A stretch of 64,000 nucleotides of DNA, taken from NCBI GenBank assembly GCA_017551545.1, contig JAFZLJ010000080.1, positions 62,001 to 126,000 on the forward strand. Direction: 5' to 3'. The position numbers and the translations under genes were made by a program. The notes beneath the pieces are model-generated. The model saw nothing but the letters and a program-made list of their open reading frames with translations. It was not told the origin of the DNA and ran no database searches. This stretch comes from Treponema sp. Lineage in GTDB: Bacteria; Spirochaetota; Spirochaetia; Treponematales; Treponemataceae. This document shows, one piece after another, positions 1-7,249 of this stretch; position 1 is the stretch's first letter; the number at the start of each line of letters is the position of its first letter.

Positions 1-602
1 CAATTGTTGACTGGGTTTCTCCAAAAACTCTTCCTGGTTCTTACTATCACGCAGCTGTTCTTGACCTTGACAAATACGATCCAAATAACGAAGACGTATA
101 TTGTCTTGAAACAGCAATCAGCAAGGGTGCAGGTTATGAAACTGCATACCAGTGGCGTACAAAGGTAAATGCTGCTGTTCTTAATCCAAAATATTCTTTG
201 ACAAAATCAAAACTCGATTCTGCTCAGGCTTATATGGATTACTACTGTGACATGAACAACAAAAACATGGAATACGGATTCTTCAAGAATACTGTAAACA
301 TCTTTAATGTTGTTACAAAGGCCGACACTTACACCTGGTATTGTACAAAAGTAGTATGGTGGGTTTACAACAAATACGGTTGGGATATTGACTCAAACGA
401 CAGCCGCATTGACTGGACAACATCTGGACTTTATACAATTGTAAAAGACTACTATGCTGTTCGTTATTTCTACAGCTCTTCAAAGAAAAAGGCTGCAATC
501 AACGATTACATGGCTTCTGCTAAAAAGAACATCGTTCTTGCAGAAGAAATTATGTTCTCTCCATACTTCACAAAAGTATTTGAAAAGATTCGGGAGAACT
601 AA
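1..602 (+). CDS. permuted papain-like (YiiX/NlpC-P60-like) hydrolase, 5' end missing
   Basis: About 200 C-terminal residues are visible; the frame is open from the left edge of the window, so the gene starts upstream. A His in GSYYHAAVLDLD, an acidic residue in CLETAI and a later Cys in TWYCTKVVWWVYNKYGWDID follow the H...E...C order of permuted NlpC/P60 or YiiX-type cysteine hydrolases, whose Cys motif usually reads like YCSxLVWxAY. Members act on amide or lipid substrates at the envelope; the substrate here is unknown. The stop codon overlaps the ATG at 602 (TAATG), so translation of the next gene is probably coupled. The family call is inferred from motif order only. Confidence 0.5.
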   Translation, partial: IVDWVSPKTLPGSYYHAAVLDLDKYDPNNEDVYCLETAISKGAGYETAYQWRTKVNAAVLNPKYSLTKSKLDSAQAYMDYYCDMNNKNMEYGFFKNTVNIFNVVTKADTYTWYCTKVVWWVYNKYGWDIDSNDSRIDWTTSGLYTIVKDYYAVRYFYSSSKKKAAINDYMASAKKNIVLAEEIMFSPYFTKVFEKIREN

Positions 603-1720
603 TGCATAAACTGTCCGTTGCAACCGCAAAGGGCAGAATGAATACCGCAGGTTGCACAAAACTTGCGGTATTTTTTTTAGCATGCCTTTTTGTTTTTTGC
701 GGATGTCCTGCAAATGCTTCAGATTCAAAAGATTCTCAATTTCCTTTTGTAAAGGACGGAAAGCTTTATTCTTATTCTGTGCCGACAGAAGAACCGTCTT
801 TAATAAAAGAATATGAAATTTCCGGGGCTTTGGAAGGCTACGCACAAAAGGCTGTAAGTGTTTCAAAAAAAGAAGGCTTTATTCTTGCCTGGAATCAGAA
901 AACTCAATATTTGTACTATATAAATTCAGACGGGCATACAAGTTCAAAGGTTAAACTAAGCGGTACAATTGCTTATGTAAACAAACGCTTTGTTCTTATT
1001 CAGGACAGCAACTTTTCCCAGAACAAGGGCTTTTCTTTTACACTTTATTCCATTAAATATTCACGAAATAATAAAAAAATCAGCCTTAAAAAAGTGTGGG
1101 GTGGTAATGTAGATTGTTTTGTTTCTGACTGCTTTTTTACTTCTGTCGGAGTTTGTATAAGCGGCGGAACTCAGGATAATTCTAAAAACAATGCTTTTTA
1201 TATAACATCAAAAGGTATTCATAAATGTTTTTCTACAGCTAAAAATTCCGATTTCTTAAGACTTATAAACTGTGGAAAAGAAGTTTATGGCTTTATGAGC
1301 GGGCGTGAAAAAGCTTATGCCGAGCCTGTTATATATAAGTTTACGCTTGATGATTATATAGAAGGAAATGATCCGGAAAGTAAAATCAATTTAATAAATG
1401 ATTCAAAGCTGCCACAAGGTTATGAATGCTTTTTTGGCTATGGTTTTGTAACAACCGGGCTCCCTGAGCCTGCCGAAGGGCCATCTTATAATATCATCCT
1501 TCCTGCAAGCATTGATGGTACAATTTCTTTTATAATATACGACCCCGGCGCAAATAAGATTTATTCAGTCATCCCGGATGCTGTTGGCTGCGTTACTCCT
1601 CTTGGTCAGTCAGGCGAAGGCTTTTATTACATCGCACGCGACCCGTTAATTGACAATTCTTTCTACGGAATAGCTCTTTTTGACGGAAATTCCTGCAAAA
1701 AAATCGAAAAAATCCAGTAA
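602..1720 (+). CDS. putative lipoprotein, unknown function
   Basis: 372 residues if the ATG at 602 is used, with GGGAGA just upstream inside the previous gene. An internal ATG at 638 would give a more ordinary signal peptide, MNTAGCTKLAVFFLAC. The hydrophobic stretch LAVFFLACLFVFCGC ends in a Cys that fits a relaxed spirochaete lipobox. The mature part has many short beta-type stretches with Gly/Asn turns (for example KDGKLYSYSVP, IYDPGANKIYS), suggestive of a propeller but not assignable. An F1 repeat at 1457-1482 encodes GLPEPAEGP in frame. A terminator-like hairpin lies in the signal-peptide region (643-678). Function not recognised. Confidence 0.6.
   Translation: MHKLSVATAKGRMNTAGCTKLAVFFLACLFVFCGCPANASDSKDSQFPFVKDGKLYSYSVPTEEPSLIKEYEISGALEGYAQKAVSVSKKEGFILAWNQKTQYLYYINSDGHTSSKVKLSGTIAYVNKRFVLIQDSNFSQNKGFSFTLYSIKYSRNNKKISLKKVWGGNVDCFVSDCFFTSVGVCISGGTQDNSKNNAFYITSKGIHKCFSTAKNSDFLRLINCGKEVYGFMSGREKAYAEPVIYKFTLDDYIEGNDPESKINLINDSKLPQGYECFFGYGFVTTGLPEPAEGPSYNIILPASIDGTISFIIYDPGANKIYSVIPDAVGCVTPLGQSGEGFYYIARDPLIDNSFYGIALFDGNSCKKIEKIQ
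643..678 (+). terminator. terminator-like hairpin inside the start of the lipoprotein gene
   Basis: TACCGCA (643-649) and TGCGGTA (664-670) form a perfect 7-bp GC-containing stem followed at once by eight T (671-678). This is the shape of an intrinsic terminator, but it lies about 40-75 nt inside the downstream coding sequence. TGCAACC at 619-625 can instead pair with GGTTGCA at 650-656, a mutually interfering alternative. It could be the true terminator of the first gene, an attenuator, or chance, since the T tract also encodes Phe/Leu of the signal peptide. Confidence 0.4.
1457..1482 (-). repeat. F1 dispersed repeat, in frame in lipoprotein gene
   Basis: Plus strand reads GGGCTCCCTGAGCCTGCCGA followed by AGGGCC, a one- or two-base variant of the F1 core seen at more than ten other places in the window. 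It adds the peptide GLPEPAEGP to the 602-1720 product without breaking the frame. Confidence 0.75.
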
Positions 1721-1726
1721 ATTTAG

Positions 1727-1755
1727 TTGACGAATTCCTCTCATAATCATTATTT
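1727..1755 (+). promoter_or_regulatory. possible promoter of grpE-dnaK-dnaJ
   Basis: TTGACG at 1727-1732 and TTATTT at 1750-1755, 17 bp apart. The -35 is good and the -10 weak. No CIRCE element (TTAGCACTC-N9-GAGTGCTAA) is visible, so HrcA control is not supported here. Confidence 0.35.
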
Positions 1756-1792
1756 TTAAAGATAAGAATAAATTTAATTTGCGAGATGTGTA

Positions 1793-2449
1793 ATGTCAGA
1801 CAAAGAAAACGAAATTAACGAAGAAGAGAAAGTTCAGGATCCTTCGACAGGCTCAGGAACCGCAGACGGTGCAGGTACAACAGATGGTGCAGGTACAGCA
1901 GACGGTGCAGGTACAGCAGACGCTACAGGTACAGCAGAAGCTGCAGGTACAGCAGATGGTGCTGCCGCTGAAAAAGAGCTTTCTCCGGAAGAAAAGATTG
2001 CTGCACTTGAAAAGGAAATTGCTGATCTTAAAAATCAGGCACTTTACAAGGCTGCAGAAAATGACAACTGGCGCAAAAGAATGATGCAGCAGAAGGAAGA
2101 AGCTGTAGCTTATGCCAATGCATCACTTTTGGGAGACCTTCTTGACAGTCTTGATAACTTTGACCGCACACTTGATGCTGCCAAAGACGCAAAAGATGCT
2201 AAATCAATTGCAGACGGAATCAAGATGATAAACAAATCGCTTGTAAAACTGCTCGAAGACAAATATGGTCTTGTAAGCTACGGTAAAGAAGGCGACGAGT
2301 TTAATCCGGAAGAACACGAAGCAATTGGACGCCAGGAGGACGAAAAAGCTAAAAAAGAAACTCTGGCACAGGTTTATCTTAAGGGATATAAACTTAAGGA
2401 TAAGGTTATAAGACATGCTAAGGTTATGGTGAAGGTGCCTAAACAGTAA
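1793..2449 (+). CDS. grpE: nucleotide exchange factor GrpE
   Basis: 218 residues. GrpE is the cytoplasmic nucleotide exchange factor that releases ADP from DnaK. The conserved part begins near residue 65 with a long coiled coil (SPEEKIAALEKEIADLKN), followed by NDNWRKRMMQQKEEA and the C-terminal beta domain with FNPEEHEAIGRQ and VIRHAKVMVKVPK. The first about 60 residues are unusual: an F1 repeat encodes DPSTGSGT and is followed by six 6-residue units of the type GTADGA. The family normally has only a short acidic N-terminus, so this tail looks acquired. First gene of the grpE-dnaK-dnaJ cluster; hrcA is not adjacent. Confidence 0.93.
   Translation: MSDKENEINEEEKVQDPSTGSGTADGAGTTDGAGTADGAGTADATGTAEAAGTADGAAAEKELSPEEKIAALEKEIADLKNQALYKAAENDNWRKRMMQQKEEAVAYANASLLGDLLDSLDNFDRTLDAAKDAKDAKSIADGIKMINKSLVKLLEDKYGLVSYGKEGDEFNPEEHEAIGRQEDEKAKKETLAQVYLKGYKLKDKVIRHAKVMVKVPKQ
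1838..1963 (+). repeat. F1 repeat followed by six 18-bp tandem units in grpE
   Basis: The F1 copy spans 1838-1863 (core CCTTCGACAGGCTCAGGAAC). Its last bases GGAACC are the start of the first of six 18-bp units (1856-1963) of the type GGTACAGCAGACGGTGCA, encoding GTADGA, GTTDGA, GTADGA, GTADAT, GTAEAA and GTADGA. The frame is kept throughout. Confidence 0.85.
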
Positions 2450-2452
2450 TGT

Positions 2453-2515
2453 GTCATTCCCGTGCTTGACACGGGAATCTAAATATGAGATTGTCGGTTC
2501 AAGCCCGACAATGAC
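2453..2515. repeat. F2 repeat pair between grpE and dnaK
   Basis: Left arm 2453-2480 runs from GTCATTCC to GGGAATCT. Right arm 2488-2515 runs from AGATTGTC to ACAATGAC. Each arm is itself a hairpin (CCCGTG/CACGGG and TGTCGG/CCCGACA), and the arms are roughly inverted copies of each other, so the whole is a nested palindrome. It sits inside an otherwise continuous chaperone cluster. Confidence 0.85.
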
Positions 2516-2550
2516 ATTGTTATAGTAAATAATATTGAGAGGTAAATAAA

Positions 2551-4515
2551 ATGGGTAAGATTATTGGAATCGACTTGGGAACAACAAACTCTTGTGTAGC
2601 TGTAATGGAAAACGGCGAGCCTGTTGTAATTCAGAATGCAGAAGGCGGAAGAACAACTCCTTCTATTGTAGGTTTTACTTCTAAGGGTGACCGCATTGTT
2701 GGTGCACCTGCTAAAAACCAGATGGTAACAAATCCGAAGAACACAATTTATTCGGTAAAACGTCTTATTGGACACAGATTCAGTGAGCTTCAGGGCGAAG
2801 CAACAAAGCTTCCATATAAAGTAATCGACAACGGTTCTGACTGCCGTGTAGAAGTAGAAGAGGGTGGTTCTTCAAAACAGTATTCACCACAGGAAATCTC
2901 TGCTTTTATTCTTCAGAAGATGAAGAAAACTGCTGAGGATTATCTTGGTCAGGAAGTTACAGAAGCTGTTATTACAGTTCCTGCTTACTTCAACGACTCT
3001 CAGCGCCAGGCAACAAAAGATGCCGGTAAGATTGCAGGTCTTGATGTAAAGCGTATCATCAACGAACCTACAGCTGCTTCTCTTGCATTCGGATTCAATA
3101 AGGATCAGGATAAGGAAAAGACAATTGCTGTATACGACCTTGGTGGTGGTACATTCGATATTTCTATTCTTGAACTTGGTGACGGTGTATTCGAAGTTAA
3201 GTCTACTAATGGTGATACTCACCTTGGTGGCGATGACTGGGACCGTGTAATCATCAACTGGCTCGTAGATCAGTTTAAGGCAGATACAGGCATTGACCTT
3301 TCTAAGGATCCAATGGCTATGCAGCGTCTTCGTGAAGCTGCTGAAAATGCAAAGATCAGCCTTTCAAGCCAGACAACTACAGATATCAACCTTCCATTCA
3401 TCACTGCTGATGCAACAGGTCCAAAGCACTTGCAGAAGTCTTTGACACGTGCTCAGTTTGAACAGATGACAGACAGCCTTTACGAAAGAACAAAGGAACC
3501 TTGCCGCAAGGCTCTTGCCGATGCAGGTATTTCTGCAAGCGACATTGATGAGGTTCTCCTTGTTGGTGGTTCTTCTCGTATGCCAAAGGTTCAGGAAGTT
3601 GTAAAACAGATTTTTGGAAAAGAGGGTAGCCGTGCAGTAAACCCTGATGAAGCAGTTGCTGTTGGTGCTGCAATCCAGGGTGGTGTACTTGGTGGTGACG
3701 TAAAAGACGTTCTCCTTCTTGATGTAACTCCTCTTTCACTTGGTATTGAAACAATGGGTGGCGTAATGACAAAGCTCATTGCACGTAATACAACAATTCC
3801 TACAAAGAAGAGCCAGATCTTCTCTACTGCTGCCGACGGACAGACTGCTGTAAGTATTCACGTACTTCAGGGTGAACGCGAAATGGCAGATCAGAACAGA
3901 ACACTCGGACGCTTTGACCTGGTAGGTATTCCAGCCGCTCCACGTGGTGTTCCACAGATTGAAGTAACATTCGATATTGATGCTAACGGTATTGTTCACG
4001 TATCTGCTAAGGATCTTGGTACTGGTAAGGAACAGCACATCCAGATTACTTCTTCTTCTGGTTTGAGCGATGAAGAAATTGAAAAGATGGTTAAGGATGC
4101 CGAAGCAAATGCTGCAGCAGATAAAGCTAAGCGCGAAGGCGTAGATGCACGTAACGAAGCAGACAGCCTCATTTATGCTACCGAAAAATCAATCAAGGAT
4201 CTTGGAGACAAGGTTGACGGTGCAGAAAAAGAAAAGGTTGAAGCTGCAATTGCTGCACTCAAGCAGGCACTTCAGGGCGACAATGTAGAAGAAATCAAGG
4301 CTAAGACAGAAGAACTTAAGCAGTCTTCTTACAAGATTGCAGAAGAGCTTTACAAGCAGCAGGGTGCCGCAGGAGCTCAGCCAGGTGCTGAAGGTGCTGC
4401 TGGTGCAGACGCCGGAGCAGAAGGCGGTGACGCTGGTGCAGAAGGCGAAAAGAAGTCTGGCTTTGACAAAGGCTCTGCAGACGACGTTGAATACGAAGTT
4501 AAGGATGAAAAATAA
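2551..4515 (+). CDS. dnaK: molecular chaperone DnaK (Hsp70)
   Basis: 654 residues, the usual length. The ATP-driven Hsp70 binds unfolded polypeptides and works with DnaJ and GrpE. Hsp70 signatures are clear: [17 protein letters not shown] near residue 6, [18 protein letters not shown] near 200 and [14 protein letters not shown] near 340. The substrate-binding domain and a lid follow. The C-terminal 45 residues are rich in Gly, Ala and Glu and end in EVKDEK. GAGGT precedes the ATG at good spacing. A 101-bp gap with an F2 repeat pair separates it from grpE, which could uncouple dnaK expression from grpE. Confidence 0.98.
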   Translation: MGKIIGIDLGTTNSCVAVMENGEPVVIQNAEGGRTTPSIVGFTSKGDRIVGAPAKNQMVTNPKNTIYSVKRLIGHRFSELQGEATKLPYKVIDNGSDCRVEVEEGGSSKQYSPQEISAFILQKMKKTAEDYLGQEVTEAVITVPAYFNDSQRQATKDAGKIAGLDVKRIINEPTAASLAFGFNKDQDKEKTIAVYDLGGGTFDISILELGDGVFEVKSTNGDTHLGGDDWDRVIINWLVDQFKADTGIDLSKDPMAMQRLREAAENAKISLSSQTTTDINLPFITADATGPKHLQKSLTRAQFEQMTDSLYERTKEPCRKALADAGISASDIDEVLLVGGSSRMPKVQEVVKQIFGKEGSRAVNPDEAVAVGAAIQGGVLGGDVKDVLLLDVTPLSLGIETMGGVMTKLIARNTTIPTKKSQIFSTAADGQTAVSIHVLQGEREMADQNRTLGRFDLVGIPAAPRGVPQIEVTFDIDANGIVHVSAKDLGTGKEQHIQITSSSGLSDEEIEKMVKDAEANAAADKAKREGVDARNEADSLIYATEKSIKDLGDKVDGAEKEKVEAAIAALKQALQGDNVEEIKAKTEELKQSSYKIAEELYKQQGAAGAQPGAEGAAGADAGAEGGDAGAEGEKKSGFDKGSADDVEYEVKDEK

Positions 4516-4533
4516 TTCTTAGGATAAACCAAA

Positions 4534-5694
4534 ATGGCAAAACGCGACTATTATGAAGTTTTAGGTGTTGAAAAATCGGCAGATCAGGAGGCTATTAAAA
4601 AGGCTTACCGTAAGCTTGCTGTAAAATACCATCCGGACCGAAACCCTGGCGATAAAGAAGCCGAGGAAAAGTTCAAGGAAGCAACAGAGGCTTATGAAAT
4701 TCTGTCTGATGAGGAGAAACGCCCTATTTATGATCAGTACGGTTTTGCCGGCCTGGAAGGAATGGGAGGCGGAGCTGGTGGCGGTGGCGCACAGTATTCA
4801 CACGCCTTCCACGACTTTTCAGATTTGTTTGGCGGAGCTGGTGGCGGCTTCTCTGACATTTTTGAAAGCATTTTTGGAGGAGGCTTTGGCGGCGGTGGTT
4901 CACGCGGTGGAAGACGCAGCAGTGGTCCTGCAGCCGGCTCTTCTTTAAGATACGATCTTCATATTCAGTTCAAGGATGCTGTTTACGGTACCTCGGCTGA
5001 TATTCATTTTAAACACAACGAAGCTTGTTCTGCCTGTCATGGTACCGGTGGAGCAGCAGGCGCTTCTAAGAAAACATGTCCAACCTGTAACGGTATGGGT
5101 CAGGTTCGCCAGGGTAACGGCTTCTTTTCTATTCAGCAGACATGTCCTACCTGCCGTGGTAAGGGCGTAACTATTGATAAGCCTTGTCCATCTTGTCGTG
5201 GAACAGGTATTGAAGAAAAGAACAAGATGATGTCGCTCAAGATTCCGGCCGGAACAGACAGCGGAAAGCGTATTGTTATTCCTGGTCAGGGTGATGCAGG
5301 CGAAAACGGCGGACCTGCAGGCGACCTTGTAGTAGTTGTACATGTTGATTCACATCCACTTTTTGAACGCGACGGTCAGGATTTGTACTGCGCTGTTCCA
5401 ATTTCTATGTCTCAGGCTGCTTTGGGCTGTGATATTACAATCAATTCTCTTGACGGAAAGAAAGTTACTATAAAAATCCCTTCTGGAACTACAAACGGAA
5501 AGCTTTTGCGCATAAAAGGCGAGGGTGTTCCAATGGGTACAGGCGGCCGAAAAGGCGATTTGTACGTAAAACTCATGGTTCAGATACCTCAGCACCTTTC
5601 GGGCAAGCAGAAAGACCTCCTCCAGGAGTTCATGAAGCTTGAAAATCCATCAGCCAACCCTGATTTGATGCCATTGAGCAAGCTGGAAGGGTAA
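4534..5694 (+). CDS. dnaJ: chaperone DnaJ (Hsp40)
   Basis: 386 residues. DnaJ delivers substrates to DnaK and stimulates its ATPase. The N-terminal J domain carries the HPD motif ([17 protein letters not shown]). A long Gly/Phe-rich linker follows (about residues 73-130). Then come four zinc-binding CxxCxGxG repeats ([32 protein letters not shown]) and the C-terminal substrate domains. It starts 18 bp after dnaK, so the two are probably co-transcribed. An F2 pair lies immediately behind the stop. Confidence 0.98.
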   Translation: MAKRDYYEVLGVEKSADQEAIKKAYRKLAVKYHPDRNPGDKEAEEKFKEATEAYEILSDEEKRPIYDQYGFAGLEGMGGGAGGGGAQYSHAFHDFSDLFGGAGGGFSDIFESIFGGGFGGGGSRGGRRSSGPAAGSSLRYDLHIQFKDAVYGTSADIHFKHNEACSACHGTGGAAGASKKTCPTCNGMGQVRQGNGFFSIQQTCPTCRGKGVTIDKPCPSCRGTGIEEKNKMMSLKIPAGTDSGKRIVIPGQGDAGENGGPAGDLVVVVHVDSHPLFERDGQDLYCAVPISMSQAALGCDITINSLDGKKVTIKIPSGTTNGKLLRIKGEGVPMGTGGRKGDLYVKLMVQIPQHLSGKQKDLLQEFMKLENPSANPDLMPLSKLEG

Positions 5695-5702
5695 AAAAAT
5701 GT

Positions 5703-5768
5703 GTCATTCTCGGGCTTGACCCGGGAATCTATTATCTGAAAGATTGCCGTGTCAAGCACGGCAATGAC
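5703..5768. repeat. F2 repeat pair after dnaJ
   Basis: Arms at 5703-5730 (GTCATTCTCGGGCTTGACCC...) and 5741-5768 (AGATTGCCGTGTCAAGCACG...). It could act as the terminator of the dnaK operon, since a T-rich stretch (ATTTTTTAT) follows about 13 bp later. Confidence 0.8.
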
Positions 5769-5806
5769 ACACGTGGTTGTATTTTTTATACGATTTTTTC
5801 CCAAAT

Positions 5807-5835
5807 TTGCCGATAATGTGATAGAATAGTAGTAT
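5807..5835 (+). promoter_or_regulatory. possible promoter of the SpoIIE/STAS operon
   Basis: TTGCCG at 5807-5812 and TAGTAT at 5830-5835 with 17-bp spacing, just upstream of GAGGTG and the ATG at 5854. The same -35 hexamer with 17-bp spacing appears in the mlaE promoter. Confidence 0.4.
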
Positions 5836-5853
5836 CATAAATTTGAGGTGATT

Positions 5854-7248
5854 ATGTATAAGACGCGGAAAAAAATCGTAACTATAAGTGTTTATGCACT
5901 GGCAGTTATCTTCTTTATAGGTTTTGCCTTATTCCTTATCCCAGAAAAATCATCAGAGCTTCCTTCATTTTATTCACTGTTGATTATTTCTGTCTTCTTT
6001 TGTTCAATTATTTTCCTTGCTGTAAGGGTAAAGTCTTCTCTTATTGCAAAAGTAAGGCATGATACCCTTGAAAAAGGTGAAACAATGATTCTTAAAAAGT
6101 TCATTGACAGCCTTCGATTCAGTTATACTCTTGATGATTTTTATTTAGCAATAAGCGACTATCTTGAGCGACGAGGAGATTGTTCTGTTCTTTTGATTGA
6201 CCGTACTAAGAATTATATCCTCTATAACAGTCCAAACAGAATCACTGCATCAGAATCTATCCGTGAAAAAATGTGCCAGAACTTTGAAGAAAACTGGAAA
6301 GACGGTTACTACTATTTTGACCGTCACTTTGGTGTTACCTCACGCCTTAAAAAATCACGCGGTTTCTTCCTGTGTTCAGAAAAACAGCACATGTTTGTAT
6401 TCTGTAACTATACAAGACTTTTTGATAATTCAATTTATGAACAGCTTTTTGAAGAATATAAACGCTTTATTACCCGTACAAGAACAATTTCTCAGCTTTC
6501 AGAAATTGCTGCTACAACAAAGGAATGGCAGCAGCTTGCCGAAACACAGCAGTCATTCCTTCCACAGAAAATCCCGAATATTCATAACCTCAAGATTGCT
6601 ACATATTTCCGTCCTCTTGTAAACGTATCGGGTGACTACTTTTCAATTCTTCCAATCGACAAATACAAAACCCTTCTTATGCTTGGTGACGTTTCAGGTA
6701 AAGGTCTTCCTGCTGCGCTCATCATGGGTTTGGTAATGAACACTGTAAAAATTATTGAAGATAAAGAAGATCTTGTTGGTGTACTTAGGGCTATTGATAA
6801 ATCAATTAAGGGAATGCACCTTCAGGATAAATACACTGTATTGTTCCTTAGTATTGTTGATACAGAAAAAATGAAAATCAGATATATTAACGCGTCTATG
6901 TCTGATCCAATCATTCTTTCTCCTTCTCCGGACGGATACAGAATTAAGCCTCTTACTTCTAATGCTTCACTTGTTGGTATTCTTGATATGGGCGATGTTG
7001 CTGTTGCAGAAAAACGCCTCTTCCGCGGAGACACCATTCTTATGGCAACTGACGGTGTTTCTGAAGTTATGGATGACAGCGGTGTTGAACTTGGTGATAC
7101 TGATCTTTACAAAAAGACACTTATTGCCGGTGCTTCAAAATCACCTCAGGAATTTGTTGATGATATTGTGGATCTTATCTGGAAATATAACGGCGACAAA
7201 AAGCTTCATGATGACGTTACAATGATGGTCGCTAAGGTAGGTTACTAA
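5854..7248 (+). CDS. membrane-bound SpoIIE/RsbU-type PP2C serine phosphatase
   Basis: 464 residues from the ATG at 5854, which has GAGG five bases upstream; a GTG at 5848 overlaps that site and is less likely. Two membrane helices lie at about 8-28 and 37-56, then a GAF-like sensor region. From about residue 235 comes the PP2C/SpoIIE domain: GDYFSILPID, LMLGDVSGKGLPAALIMG, TILMATDGVSEVMDD and HDDVTMMVAKV, with the Asp residues that bind Mn/Mg. Such proteins dephosphorylate STAS antagonists such as the one encoded at 9726. Two bases separate it from the next phosphatase. Confidence 0.88.
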   Translation: MYKTRKKIVTISVYALAVIFFIGFALFLIPEKSSELPSFYSLLIISVFFCSIIFLAVRVKSSLIAKVRHDTLEKGETMILKKFIDSLRFSYTLDDFYLAISDYLERRGDCSVLLIDRTKNYILYNSPNRITASESIREKMCQNFEENWKDGYYYFDRHFGVTSRLKKSRGFFLCSEKQHMFVFCNYTRLFDNSIYEQLFEEYKRFITRTRTISQLSEIAATTKEWQQLAETQQSFLPQKIPNIHNLKIATYFRPLVNVSGDYFSILPIDKYKTLLMLGDVSGKGLPAALIMGLVMNTVKIIEDKEDLVGVLRAIDKSIKGMHLQDKYTVLFLSIVDTEKMKIRYINASMSDPIILSPSPDGYRIKPLTSNASLVGILDMGDVAVAEKRLFRGDTILMATDGVSEVMDDSGVELGDTDLYKKTLIAGASKSPQEFVDDIVDLIWKYNGDKKLHDDVTMMVAKVGY

Positions 7249-7249
7249 T

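Noticed and set aside
1721-1792. CIRCE/HrcA operator before grpE
   Set aside because: No TTAGCACTC-N9-GAGTGCTAA-like inverted repeat is present.
1856-1963. CRISPR array
   Set aside because: The 18-bp units are contiguous and coding, without spacers; other repeats in the window are not regularly spaced and no cas genes are present.
3401-3772. Minus-strand open frames across dnaK
   Set aside because: Shadows of dnaK: they overlap conserved Hsp70 motifs and have no start signals or family resemblance.
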